Assembly (NCBI GenBank): GCA_903835145.1
Contig: CAILMA010000692.1
Location: forward strand, 1 to 6,404
DNA length: 6,404 bases
DNA from: an uncultured Bacteroidota bacterium
GTDB lineage: Bacteria > Bacteroidota > Bacteroidia > Chitinophagales > Chitinophagaceae
Reading direction: 5' to 3'
Position numbers and translations under genes: made by a program. Each line of letters begins with the position of its first letter. Position 1 is the first letter of the stretch. The notes below the pieces were generated by a model, which was given only the letters and a program-made list of their open reading frames with translations, searched no databases and was not told where the DNA came from. Below are positions 1 to 6,404 of the stretch, in pieces.

Positions 1-2454
1 AAAGTGATTGCGCCCTTCCTGCGCGTGGAGTGCCCCTCTTCCGGAATTATTTATGATACCGTTGGCTCGGCTGGATATACGGCAACTGGCTTTTCTGTCC
101 CATTGGTGTTAACTTCGGCCTCTGGTTTTGACTTGAGGGTGACTTCTTCAGAAAGGGTTGGCAGGCATAGGAATCAGGCTGATATCTATGTCTCAAATCC
201 CTATTCAACAAGTACAGCTGCCTACGTTACAGTAAGGTATGACTCAAGTTACCACTACAGTGATGCCACCCCGACACCAACATCCATAACAGACACTACA
301 TTAATCTGGTACCTGCCTTCCGTATCGGGTGCAGACAGTGCCCCGGTGCATCTTTACTACCATTTAGAAGTGCCATCAACCTGGCATACACCTGGTGATA
401 CCATTCGTACAAAAGTAACCGTGACGCCCACCGCTGGTGATATAGATACCACCAGTAATTATGTCAATCACCTCGATACTGCGAAAGCCTCTTTTGACCC
501 GAACTACACTGTAGTATTCCCGGCGGGATATATCATTAATGGCACAAGGCTGCATTATAACATTCATTTCGAAAACGATGGAAACGATACGGCGCAAAAC
601 ATATATGTGCTCGATACACTTTCTGACAACTTAAATGCCGCAACCCTGAATGTGGACATGGCAAGTGCTAAGATGAATACTACCTACCTGCACTCAGGTG
701 GCCACACCATTGTTAAGTTTGAATTCCCGAACATAAAATTGCTGGATAGCAGCCACCACGGCCATTGTTCAGGCGATGTGATGTATTCCATAAATGCATT
801 GGGCGGCCTCGCTAACGGAACCGATATTTATGGCCATGCAGGTATTTATTTCGATGACAATCCGGTGGTGCTTACCGATTCCGCTATCAATATTATCCTT
901 GTTCCTTCGGTTTCTATTGCAGCTTCACGTGATTCTATTTGCGTGGGTGATACTGTGCATTTTATTGCCAGTGTCATAACTATGGGCCCCACCCACTACC
1001 AGTGGTACATCAACTCGGCTACAGCAGGAACTGATAGTGTTGGGTTTACAACAGGCGGTTTGCACGGTGGAGATACTATCCGCTGCGTCATGATGAATGT
1101 TTCTGGTGATACTATTCGAACTTCTTCCAACAATATCGTCATTCAATACAGAGGAGCCCCATACGCAGGTACCATCTATGTTTCGGGCAGGGTTTGTCCG
1201 GCGGCAGTGGTATACCTAACCTCAACCGTTACCGGTGGTACCTTTGGCGTTACCAACACCAATGCTGTAGTTACAGCCGACCGCATCATGGGCGTAACAC
1301 CGGGCCTCGATACCGTTACTTATACCGTTACCAATGTATGCGGCAGCTACACAACAACACTGCCAATTACGGTTTATCCGTTGCCAGTGGCAGGTACCAT
1401 CACAGGGCCATCATGGGTTTGCCCGGGGTCTACTATAACGCTGGTTGACAGTGCCGGCGGCGGCACATGGTCGCACACCAACAGCCACACTTCTCATATT
1501 GCCGGCGCATTTACGGGCGTAGTAACCGGCCTCGATACCGCTATTTATACCGTTGTTAACTATTGCGGAACTGTAACTGCTGAGGCTACCATAACGGTTA
1601 ATGCAGTTGTGGTGCCATCAGTAACCATTGCTGCAACACCGGGCGATACGGTTTGCGGGGGCGACTCTGTAACCTTTACCCCGACACCTGTGAATGGCGG
1701 CTCAGCACCAGCTTATACCTGGTTTAAGTTCAGCATACCTGTAGGCACAGGACCAACCTACCGCTACCTGCCCGCCGATGGCGATGTTATTAAATGCGAC
1801 ATGGTGAGCAATGCGGTTTGTCCGTCGCCTGATACCGTTGCGTCTAACAATGTCACCATGCTGGTGAACCCGATGGTGATGCCGGTAGATAGTATATTCT
1901 CGTCAGCGGGTGATTCCATTTCTTACCTTGGTCAGTTAGTATCGTTTAACTCTGAAGTTACTTTCTGTGGTGCATCAGCAACGTTCCAATGGTTTAAGAA
2001 CGGCCACGCAGTACCGGGCGCAACAAGCAGCACGTATACCGTTGCGGTTTATGGTAATGATACCGTGTATTGCCTCATCAATTGCAGCGCCGCCTGCAGC
2101 ATCAGATCTTACGACACCAGCAATGTATTTGTAGTCTATGGCGACTACCTTACCAGAGTAGGCGTGCCCGGCCTGAAATCAGAAGGCAATACATTTACCC
2201 TCAGTCCTAACCCTAATAACGGAGATTTTGTGCTGGTGGGTAAGACCAACGGCGCAACCGAAGATAAAGTACACTATGATGTGCTGGATATAACGGGCAA
2301 GGTGATTTTCTCCCGCGACATACTACCGCAGCACGGACAAATACAGGAAACAGTGAAACTGAGCGAGCACGAAAATATAGCCTCGGGTCAATACCTATTG
2401 CGCATTGGTACCGGGTCTTCGGTCTCTTATGTTCATTTTGTAGTGGAGCGGTAG
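1..2454 (+). CDS. Secreted T9SS-sorted protein with DUF11/DUF7619-like region and Ig-like repeats (5'-truncated)
   Basis: The frame is open from base 1 (AAA codon) to TAG at 2452-2454, giving 817 visible codons. The GTG at 4-6 is not a believable start: no signal peptide follows it and the frame runs off the left edge, so the gene begins upstream. Order of parts: a beta-rich DUF11-like segment (about 100-480), a DUF7619-like domain (about 490-900) opening with SFDPNYTVV and containing LHYNIHFENDGNDTAQN and GIYFDDNPVV, five Ig-like modules (901-2142), a short linker, and a T9SS type A CTD (2191-2451). Such proteins are exported by Sec and then T9SS and are usually anchored on the cell surface or released; enzymatic function is not indicated. 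Paired cysteines in the Ig modules (VCP...NYCGT type) fit disulfides in an extracellular protein. The C-terminal half is a paralog of the next gene. The specific role (adhesin or structural surface protein) is inference. Confidence 0.9.
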   Translation, partial: KVIAPFLRVECPSSGIIYDTVGSAGYTATGFSVPLVLTSASGFDLRVTSSERVGRHRNQADIYVSNPYSTSTAAYVTVRYDSSYHYSDATPTPTSITDTTLIWYLPSVSGADSAPVHLYYHLEVPSTWHTPGDTIRTKVTVTPTAGDIDTTSNYVNHLDTAKASFDPNYTVVFPAGYIINGTRLHYNIHFENDGNDTAQNIYVLDTLSDNLNAATLNVDMASAKMNTTYLHSGGHTIVKFEFPNIKLLDSSHHGHCSGDVMYSINALGGLANGTDIYGHAGIYFDDNPVVLTDSAINIILVPSVSIAASRDSICVGDTVHFIASVITMGPTHYQWYINSATAGTDSVGFTTGGLHGGDTIRCVMMNVSGDTIRTSSNNIVIQYRGAPYAGTIYVSGRVCPAAVVYLTSTVTGGTFGVTNTNAVVTADRIMGVTPGLDTVTYTVTNVCGSYTTTLPITVYPLPVAGTITGPSWVCPGSTITLVDSAGGGTWSHTNSHTSHIAGAFTGVVTGLDTAIYTVVNYCGTVTAEATITVNAVVVPSVTIAATPGDTVCGGDSVTFTPTPVNGGSAPAYTWFKFSIPVGTGPTYRYLPADGDVIKCDMVSNAVCPSPDTVASNNVTMLVNPMVMPVDSIFSSAGDSISYLGQLVSFNSEVTFCGASATFQWFKNGHAVPGATSSTYTVAVYGNDTVYCLINCSAACSIRSYDTSNVFVVYGDYLTRVGVPGLKSEGNTFTLSPNPNNGDFVLVGKTNGATEDKVHYDVLDITGKVIFSRDILPQHGQIQETVKLSEHENIASGQYLLRIGTGSSVSYVHFVVER
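490..900 (+). other. DUF7619/DUF11-like beta-sandwich domain
   Basis: This part of the first gene carries the recurrent Bacteroidota pattern 'S-DPN-x-x-x-V-x-P-x-G', then a Y-x-I-x-FEN-x-GN-x-TA core (here YNIHFENDGNDTA), then V-x-DTLSDNL, then a closing IYFDDNPVVLTDSAIN. I recognise this as the DUF7619-type domain, usually found just before Ig repeats or the sorting domain in T9SS cargo. The upstream stretch with DTTLIWYLPSV and a 'D-x-x-x-x-N' ending matches the DUF11-like domain that normally precedes it. No catalytic role is known to me for this family. Confidence 0.75.
901..2142 (+). repeat. Array of five Ig-like modules in the first gene (A-B1-B2-C-D)
   Basis: There are five beta-sandwich modules in series. 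A (901-1152) starts VPSVSIAA and has the Ig core HYQWYIN. B1 (1156-1380) and B2 (1381-1605) are 75-residue Big_2-like units with the frame 'AGTI...VCP...GLDT..YTV.N.CG'. C (1606-1872) starts VVVPSVTIAA and has YTWFKF and IKCDMVS. D (1873-2142) has DSISYLGQLVSFNSE and FQWFKNG. Each B unit has one cysteine near its start and one in N-x-CG near its end, probably a disulfide pair. The units probably form a rigid stalk between the N-terminal head and the sorting domain. Module boundaries were read by eye and may be off by a few residues. Confidence 0.8.
2191..2451 (+). other. T9SS type A C-terminal sorting domain (first gene)
   Basis: The last 87 codons begin TFTLSPNPNNGDF and continue with KVHYDVLDITGKVI, ASGQYLLRIG and the terminal YVHFVVER. 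This is the standard order of type A CTD motifs: PNP-x-x-G, then a D-x-x-GK strand, then a G-x-Y-x-x-x-I/V strand. The domain directs the protein across the outer membrane through the type IX system and is normally cleaved by the PorU sortase. It matches the CTD of the next gene closely. Confidence 0.92.
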
Positions 2455-2494
2455 AGCAGCTTTGTCATCAGCTTTTCTCTTTCAACTTTAAATA

Positions 2495-2538
2495 TTCCCT
2501 GAAAGCCATTTTTGTGGTTTTCAGGGAAAGTTTTTGTT
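2495..2538 (+). terminator. Intrinsic terminator after the first gene
   Basis: The left arm 2495-2508 (TTCCCTGAAAGCCA) pairs with the right arm 2515-2528 (TGGTTTTCAGGGAA). This makes a 14-bp stem with a single G-T wobble (2505/2518) and a 6-nt loop TTTTTG. A T-rich tract (TTTTTGTTT, 2531-2539) begins two bases past the stem. It lies 40 bases after the TAG of the first gene. It should end that transcript and separate it from the next gene. Confidence 0.85.
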
Positions 2539-2551
2539 TATCTTGAACCAA
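2539..2551 (+). promoter_or_regulatory. Weak candidate Bacteroidota -7 promoter element
   Basis: TATCTTGAACC at 2539-2549 resembles the Bacteroidota -7 box (TAnnTTTG) with one T missing. A TTTG that might serve as the -33 element sits at 2511-2514, but the gap of 24 bp is longer than the usual 19-21 or so, and it lies in the terminator loop. If used, transcription would start about 10 nt before the TTG start at 2563. The argument for it is that the gene needs its own promoter after the terminator; the motif alone is weak. Confidence 0.28.
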
Positions 2552-2562
2552 AATATAGACTT

Positions 2563-2619
2563 TTGAAACGCCTTTTAACCATTTTGTTACTGGTGATTGT
2601 GTGCCAGAATGTAACCGCG
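2563..2619 (+). other. Signal peptide of the second large gene
   Basis: Nineteen residues with a basic start (KR at 2-3), a hydrophobic core LLTILLLVIV and an ending VTA before Q20. This is a signal peptidase I site of the form commonly seen in Bacteroidota. The cysteine at residue 14 is preceded by VIV, which does not fit a lipobox. The start codon is TTG, with an A-rich stretch (2551-2559) rather than a Shine-Dalgarno sequence before it, as is usual in this phylum. Confidence 0.8.
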
Positions 2620-5600
2620 CAGTCGGTTGAAGATTTTGCAGTAGAAATTACAGCTACCACCCAGGTGTCACCACCGCAGATAACCCTTCATTGGAAGAGA
2701 ATATCTGATACTACCTACTACACCCTTTTCCGGAAGGAAAAATCGGCACTTGCGTGGGATATCCCGTTTTTATCGCTCTCTACTACCGACAGTACATTTA
2801 CCGATACAACGGTTGTTGCAGATTCCAACTACGAATACCAGATAGTAGCAGATCATTACCACGATACAACCTACTGGCAGGGCACCGGTTACATACTCGC
2901 CGGGATACATAGCCCTGCACTGCATGACAAAGGCGCGCTCATCCTTTTGGTAGACAGTACGCTATCAGACTCCTGCTCGGCGGCTATTCATACCCTTATG
3001 AAAGACATAAGCTGCGACGGATGGCAGGTAATAAGGCATGATGTGCCCAGAACAATGCATGACACGGGTGTTAAGGCGTTAATAGTTGCCGACTATGCCC
3101 GCTACCCGAATGTAACAGCCGTGCAAATAGTGGGTCACATAGCGGTACCCTACAGCGGCGACCTTAACCCTGACGGGCACCCTGACCACCTTGGTGCATG
3201 GCCAGCCGATATTTACTATGCTAACCTTACTGATGCTTTTACAGACTACACAGTTAGTGATACTTTATCATCTTACCCTGCCAATAGAAACCGGATAGGG
3301 GATGGTAAGTGGGATAAAACGACCCTCAACCATTTTTCTGAGTTGCAGGTGGCACGCGTAGACTTGAACAATATGCCTGCATTTGCGCACAGTGAAGCCC
3401 AGCTCACCAACAATTACCTTGCCCGCGACCACAGTTATAAAATGGACTCCCTCAATATCAGGCACAGGGCACTGATCAACGATAATTTCGGGGTATTTGC
3501 AACCTATTATGCGTCGCTGTGGTATTACGAGGCGTTTGCATCCTGCGGGTGGCGCAATTTTGCACCTTTGGTAAGCAGGGACAGCATTGCCCAATTGCCC
3601 TTCATTTCTTCGCTCAACACGGGCAGCTACCAGTGGGCCTATGGCTGCGGCGGCGGTAATTTTCAGGGAGCAAGCGGTATAGGTAATACCGACTCCTTTG
3701 CAACCAATAATGTCAATGGCATATTTACCATGCTCTTCGGTAGCTACTTTGGCGACTGGAATGTGCAGAATAACTTTTTACGTGCACCCTTGTGTTCCAA
3801 TGTGCCGGCACTCACCAATTGCTGGGCGGGCAGGCCGTACTGGTTCTTTCACCACATGGCGCTGGGCGAAAATATAGGATATAGCGCACGCCTTTCACAA
3901 AACAACGATGGCACGCTTTATGGCCCGGCGAATATCTATGGCATACAGGCATATGTACACGAGGCGCTTATGGGCGATCTTAGCCTGAGGTCAGACTATA
4001 TAAAGAGGGCATCAGCTTTATCAATTTCAACTGCAAGCCACCGTGGTGCCAACCTCACCTGGACGTCATCGCCCGATGCAGGCGTGACAGGCTACTACAT
4101 CTACCGGTCAGACTCCGGGGAGTTTTTCAAATACAACCTGCTCAATCGCACACCAGTTACCGGCACATCGTTTTTTGATACTACCGGCATCACAGGTTTA
4201 AAATACTACATGGTACGCCCTGTAAAGCTACAGGTAACCCCATCAGGCGGCTACTATAACCTCGGTATTGGTATCACCGATTCGGCTACCGTATATTTCC
4301 CCGCCATGGTATTTGTAACAGGAGTTGATACCATTTGCACCGGCATTTCAAATGCATTTACGGCATCTGCCACCGGGGTAGTAGCACCACATTACAACTG
4401 GAAAAAGAACGGGGCGAGTGTGGGCACAGATAGCGTGCGCTTCACCACGAATACCCTTGCTGATGGCGATATCGTCTATTGTCAGGTTTCGGCAACAGTG
4501 GGTGGCACCGCCTTGGCTACAAGCGATTCCATAGCCATGACAGTGTTGCCCAATCCGGTGGCGGGCACGATAAGCGGGCCAATGCTGGTATGTGCTACAG
4601 GTTCCATTTCGCTTTCTGATTCTGTATCTGGCGGCACCTGGACTTCGTCGGCAGCCTACAGGGCTACTGTAAATACTTCGGGCACCGTGAGTGGGATATC
4701 TACAGGTACAGCCGTTATTACTTATACGGTGAGCAATGTTTGCGGTAGTTCATCAGCCTACCATGCTCTCGGTATTGCAGTATCGCCTTTAGCAGGCTCT
4801 ATCGCAGGCGGGTCAAGTGTTTGCCCCGGCGGCTCAATAGCGTTGCACAATACTGGCACCGGCACTGGGGGCACCTGGAGCAGCAGCAACACTACTGTTG
4901 CAACCGTAGATGCTGGCGGTGGGGTAACCGGAATAATGGCAGGTACTACATTGATAAAATATGTGGTTGCCAACACGTGCGGTGCAGATTCGACCGGCCT
5001 CACCTTTACTGTAAATGCACTGCCAACAGCTGGCGCAATAACCGGCCCCGCAACGGTATGTCAAGGCTCAGTAGTCACCCTGGCCGATTCTGCCAGCGGG
5101 GGCTATTTTGCACTCTCCAATACAAGGGCTTCACATGTAGCCGGTACAATAACAGGTATTACACCGGGGCTTGATACCGTGCTCTATATTGTAAGCAACC
5201 CCTGTGGTACGGCCATTGCGCAGAAAACAATAACCATAAATGCTACCATAGTGCCGTCTGTTTCTATAGCATCAAACATTGGCGATACCATTTGCAGCCA
5301 CGATACCGCAACTTTTACGGCCACACCCGTGAACGGAGGCTCTACGCCTGTTTACGAATGGTATAAATTCTCAAGTTACGTTGCATCTGGCAGCACCCTA
5401 CGTTATGCGCCGGCTAATAATGACGTTATCAAGTGCTACCTCGTGAGCAGCGTGCAGTGTCCGGCACCAGATACTGTTGTATCATCCTCAATCAGGATGC
5501 TGGTTTATCCTTCAATAAACCCGACCAACCATATATCAACTACTGTGCGGGATTCCATAAGTTATCCCGGCCAGGTGGTTACTTTCAACTCGGAATTGTC

Positions 5601-6093
5601 TAATTGCGGCAGGGACGGCACGTATCAGTGGTATCTTAATGGCGACCCAGTTGCAGGTGCTACCAACAACACCTATTCGCTCACACTCTATAACACCAAT
5701 GCTACAGTCTATTGTGTAAACACGTGCAACTCGCTTTGCGCATCGGCTACCACCGATACCAGCAATACCGTTACTGTTTACGGGTATTACGCATCGCTGG
5801 AGCAGGTTAACAGTGCAGTAGCTGCATCTTGTAATCTGGTTATTTTCCCCAACCCGAATAATGGCAATTTTACACTTTCAGCAAACCTGGAGACAGCTTT
5901 AAACGGGAAAGTGCATTATGATATACTCGACATTACCGGAAAGGTTGTAATGAACGGTACTGCCAATGCGGTAAATGGCGTAATAAGAGAGCCGATAAAT
6001 CTTAATGCCGGCAGGGAGCTGGCTGCTGGTCAGTACATACTCAGGTTGGTTACACCAAACACTGTTGGGTATGTGCATTTTGTAATGCAGTAG
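2563..6093 (+). CDS. Secreted T9SS-sorted protein: Fn3, C25 (gingipain)-like domain, Fn3, six Ig-like modules
   Basis: The complete gene has 1176 codons from TTG at 2563 to TAG at 6091-6093. This start is chosen because it directly yields a signal peptide (MKRLLTILLLVIV... cut after VTA). The in-frame TTG at 2512 lies in the preceding terminator loop, and a TGA at 2500-2502 closes the frame further upstream. Order by residue: signal peptide 1-19; Fn3-like domain about 23-115 with LHWKR and YTLFRK; C25/gingipain-like region about 121-480 with GHIAVPYSG, AWPADIYY, LQVARVD, FGSYFGDW and LMGDLSLR; Fn3-like domain about 485-580 with LTWTSSPD and YYIYRSD; six Ig-like modules about 581-1074; T9SS CTD about 1090-1176. 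The protein should be exported by Sec and T9SS to the surface. The C25-type catalytic His and Cys are not evident, so active protease function is doubtful. The family may be a binding or structural relative. The C-terminal half is paralogous to the gene upstream. Confidence 0.88.
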   Translation: MKRLLTILLLVIVCQNVTAQSVEDFAVEITATTQVSPPQITLHWKRISDTTYYTLFRKEKSALAWDIPFLSLSTTDSTFTDTTVVADSNYEYQIVADHYHDTTYWQGTGYILAGIHSPALHDKGALILLVDSTLSDSCSAAIHTLMKDISCDGWQVIRHDVPRTMHDTGVKALIVADYARYPNVTAVQIVGHIAVPYSGDLNPDGHPDHLGAWPADIYYANLTDAFTDYTVSDTLSSYPANRNRIGDGKWDKTTLNHFSELQVARVDLNNMPAFAHSEAQLTNNYLARDHSYKMDSLNIRHRALINDNFGVFATYYASLWYYEAFASCGWRNFAPLVSRDSIAQLPFISSLNTGSYQWAYGCGGGNFQGASGIGNTDSFATNNVNGIFTMLFGSYFGDWNVQNNFLRAPLCSNVPALTNCWAGRPYWFFHHMALGENIGYSARLSQNNDGTLYGPANIYGIQAYVHEALMGDLSLRSDYIKRASALSISTASHRGANLTWTSSPDAGVTGYYIYRSDSGEFFKYNLLNRTPVTGTSFFDTTGITGLKYYMVRPVKLQVTPSGGYYNLGIGITDSATVYFPAMVFVTGVDTICTGISNAFTASATGVVAPHYNWKKNGASVGTDSVRFTTNTLADGDIVYCQVSATVGGTALATSDSIAMTVLPNPVAGTISGPMLVCATGSISLSDSVSGGTWTSSAAYRATVNTSGTVSGISTGTAVITYTVSNVCGSSSAYHALGIAVSPLAGSIAGGSSVCPGGSIALHNTGTGTGGTWSSSNTTVATVDAGGGVTGIMAGTTLIKYVVANTCGADSTGLTFTVNALPTAGAITGPATVCQGSVVTLADSASGGYFALSNTRASHVAGTITGITPGLDTVLYIVSNPCGTAIAQKTITINATIVPSVSIASNIGDTICSHDTATFTATPVNGGSTPVYEWYKFSSYVASGSTLRYAPANNDVIKCYLVSSVQCPAPDTVVSSSIRMLVYPSINPTNHISTTVRDSISYPGQVVTFNSELSNCGRDGTYQWYLNGDPVAGATNNTYSLTLYNTNATVYCVNTCNSLCASATTDTSNTVTVYGYYASLEQVNSAVAASCNLVIFPNPNNGNFTLSANLETALNGKVHYDILDITGKVVMNGTANAVNGVIREPINLNAGRELAAGQYILRLVTPNTVGYVHFVMQ
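2923..4005 (+). other. Peptidase C25 (gingipain)-like domain, apparently without the catalytic dyad
   Basis: The region opens with a beta strand ALILLVDSTL and a helix. It then has VQIVGHIAVPYSG, the PDGHPDH and AWPADIYYANL segment, GDGKWD and LQVARVD, and closes with ALMGDLSLR, equivalent to the 'GDPSLR' end of C25 domains. In gingipains the catalytic His lies in a GHG motif and the Cys in a following strand. Here the corresponding segments read YGCGGGN (residues 360-366) and LFGSYFGDW (391-399), so neither residue is in its expected place. Later HHMALGE (430-436) contains histidines whose role is unknown. The fold call is by motif order and is moderately sure; the loss of activity is inference. 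Confidence 0.6.
4303..5784 (+). repeat. Array of six Ig-like modules in the second gene (A-B1-B2-B3-C-D)
   Basis: A (4303-4554) has HYNWKKNG and DGDIVYCQV. Three Big_2-like units follow: B1 (4555-4788), B2 (4789-5025) and B3 (5026-5250), of 75-79 residues. They share the frame 'AG.I.G...VC...GTW...A.V...G.V.GI..GT..I.Y.V.N.CG', and B3 carries the GLDT variant. C (5251-5511) starts VPSVSIAS and has YEWYKF and IKCYLVS. D (5512-5784) has DSISYPGQVVTFNSE and YQWYLNG. The order repeats that of the upstream gene with one additional B unit. B-unit cysteines occur in pairs (VC near the start, N-x-CG near the end), suiting disulfides outside the cell. Confidence 0.8.
5833..6090 (+). other. T9SS type A C-terminal sorting domain (second gene)
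   Basis: The final 86 codons contain FPNPNNGNFTL, KVHYDILDITGKVV, AAGQYILRLV and the terminal YVHFVMQ. The order and spacing are those of a type A sorting domain. The KVHYD-x-LDITGKV and GQY-x-LR segments are shared with the CTD of the upstream gene, so both proteins are likely handled by the same T9SS and sortase. Confidence 0.92.
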
Positions 6094-6116
6094 GGGGCTG
6101 GCATAGTTAAAAAGCA

Positions 6117-6162
6117 AAAAGTGGGAAACACCTTGATTTTCAAGACGTTTCCCACTTTTATT
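6117..6162. terminator. Bidirectional intrinsic terminator between converging genes
   Basis: The outer stem 6117-6129 (AAAAGTGGGAAAC) pairs perfectly over 13 bp with 6147-6159. After a small internal loop (AC/AC), an inner 5-bp stem CTTGA/TCAAG (6132-6136 with 6140-6144) closes a TTT loop. T-rich DNA follows on the plus strand (TTTTATTAT), and the A-rich stretch 6109-6120 gives a T-rich tail on the minus strand. It sits 23 bases after the stop of the plus-strand gene and about 20 bases past the stop of the minus-strand gene, so it can serve both. Confidence 0.85.
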
Positions 6163-6179
6163 ATAAACAGGTTACTGAA

Positions 6180-6404
6180 TTATTTGTTGAGGAAGAGATG
6201 GAAGGTATCTCCGCGAAGTCCTACCCTTGTTGACTCCAGTGGAATCACTTCATTAGGAGCGATATTGCCCAGATTCACGTTAGCACCCAGCAATTCCAGG
6301 AAATAAACCTGCTGTGCCTTTTGAGGGGCTTCCCATATGATTTTCTCGTAAGGAATCTGGGTAAGTATTTCCTGTACCAGACCTTCGCGCACCTCGCCAC
6401 TGCC
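6180..6404 (-). CDS. Phosphosulfolactate synthase (ComA)-like enzyme, C-terminal fragment
   Basis: The minus-strand frame is open from the right edge (6404) to TAA at 6182-6180, giving 74 visible codons; full ComA-family proteins are about 250 residues, so the start lies outside the window. The fragment contains the family's C-terminal signature: KIIWEAPQKAQQVYF (about 6344-6300), then LLGANVNLGNI (about 6290-6261), then EVIPLE and VGLRGDTF (about 6250-6201). ComA is a TIM-barrel enzyme that joins sulfite to phosphoenolpyruvate to give (2R)-phospho-3-sulfolactate (EC 4.4.1.19), the first step of coenzyme M synthesis in methanogens and of sulfolactate formation in Bacillus (YitD). Plant HSA32 belongs to the same family, so another substrate is possible. 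In a Bacteroidota host its product's fate is unknown from this window. The GTG at 6392-6390 is internal. Confidence 0.82.
   Translation of the reverse strand, partial: GSGEVREGLVQEILTQIPYEKIIWEAPQKAQQVYFLELLGANVNLGNIAPNEVIPLESTRVGLRGDTFHLFLNK

Noticed and set aside
4..6. GTG as the true start of the first gene
   Set aside because: The frame is open to the left edge and no signal peptide follows, although the protein has a T9SS sorting domain that requires Sec export.
901..2142. Recent DNA-level tandem repeat or recombination hotspot in the Ig array
   Set aside because: Similarity between modules is at the protein level; nucleotide sequences have diverged and I see no long identical stretches.
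2512..2562. Upstream TTG start for the second large gene
   Set aside because: It falls in the loop of the intrinsic terminator and adds 17 residues ahead of a good signal peptide.
2602..2604. Cysteine at residue 14 as a lipoprotein lipobox
   Set aside because: The preceding VIV lacks the small residue needed at -1, and a better signal peptidase I site (VTA before Q) follows.
3268..3594. 108-codon minus-strand open frame
   Set aside because: It lies opposite the conserved C25-like region of the plus-strand gene; its translation has no recognisable domain and it has no promoter or spacing of its own.
4821..5174. 117-codon plus-strand open frame in another phase
   Set aside because: It overlaps the Ig modules B2 and B3, and its R-, C- and N-rich composition is typical of an out-of-phase reading of Gly/Thr/Ser-rich repeats.
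6121..6306. Plus-strand open frame starting in the second terminator
   Set aside because: It begins inside the hairpin and is antisense to the conserved ComA-like C-terminus.

Overview
This window looks like Bacteroidota chromosome, probably from a Chitinophagales/Sphingobacteriia-type organism. Both large proteins end in a type IX secretion (T9SS) type A sorting domain with a PNPNNG-type motif. The one visible signal peptide ends in the typical 'TA|Q' junction, and the start region has A-rich DNA instead of a Shine-Dalgarno sequence. The taxonomic placement is inferred from protein families and signals only.

Layout: (1) Positions 1-2454 (+) hold the 3' part of a large secreted protein, open at the left edge. 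It has a DUF11/DUF7619-like region, then five Ig-like modules, then a T9SS C-terminal domain (CTD). (2) Positions 2455-2562 form a 108-bp gap with a strong intrinsic terminator (stem 2495-2528) and a weak promoter candidate. (3) Positions 2563-6093 (+) hold a complete secreted multidomain protein of 1176 codons: signal peptide, Fn3-like domain, a region resembling the gingipain (peptidase C25) fold but lacking an obvious His/Cys dyad, a second Fn3-like domain, six Ig-like modules and a T9SS CTD. (4) Positions 6094-6179 hold a hairpin terminator that serves both converging genes. (5) Positions 6180-6404 (-) hold the C-terminal 74 codons of a phosphosulfolactate synthase (ComA)-like enzyme, cut by the right edge.

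The two large genes are tandem paralogs over their C-terminal halves. They share the same module order (A-B-B-C-D-CTD against A-B-B-B-C-D-CTD) but carry unrelated N-terminal parts. They therefore look like two different 'heads' on a common surface stalk and export tag. The terminator between them suggests separate transcription. The ComA-like gene faces them and is probably functionally unrelated. I see no mobile element, CRISPR array, tRNA or rRNA.
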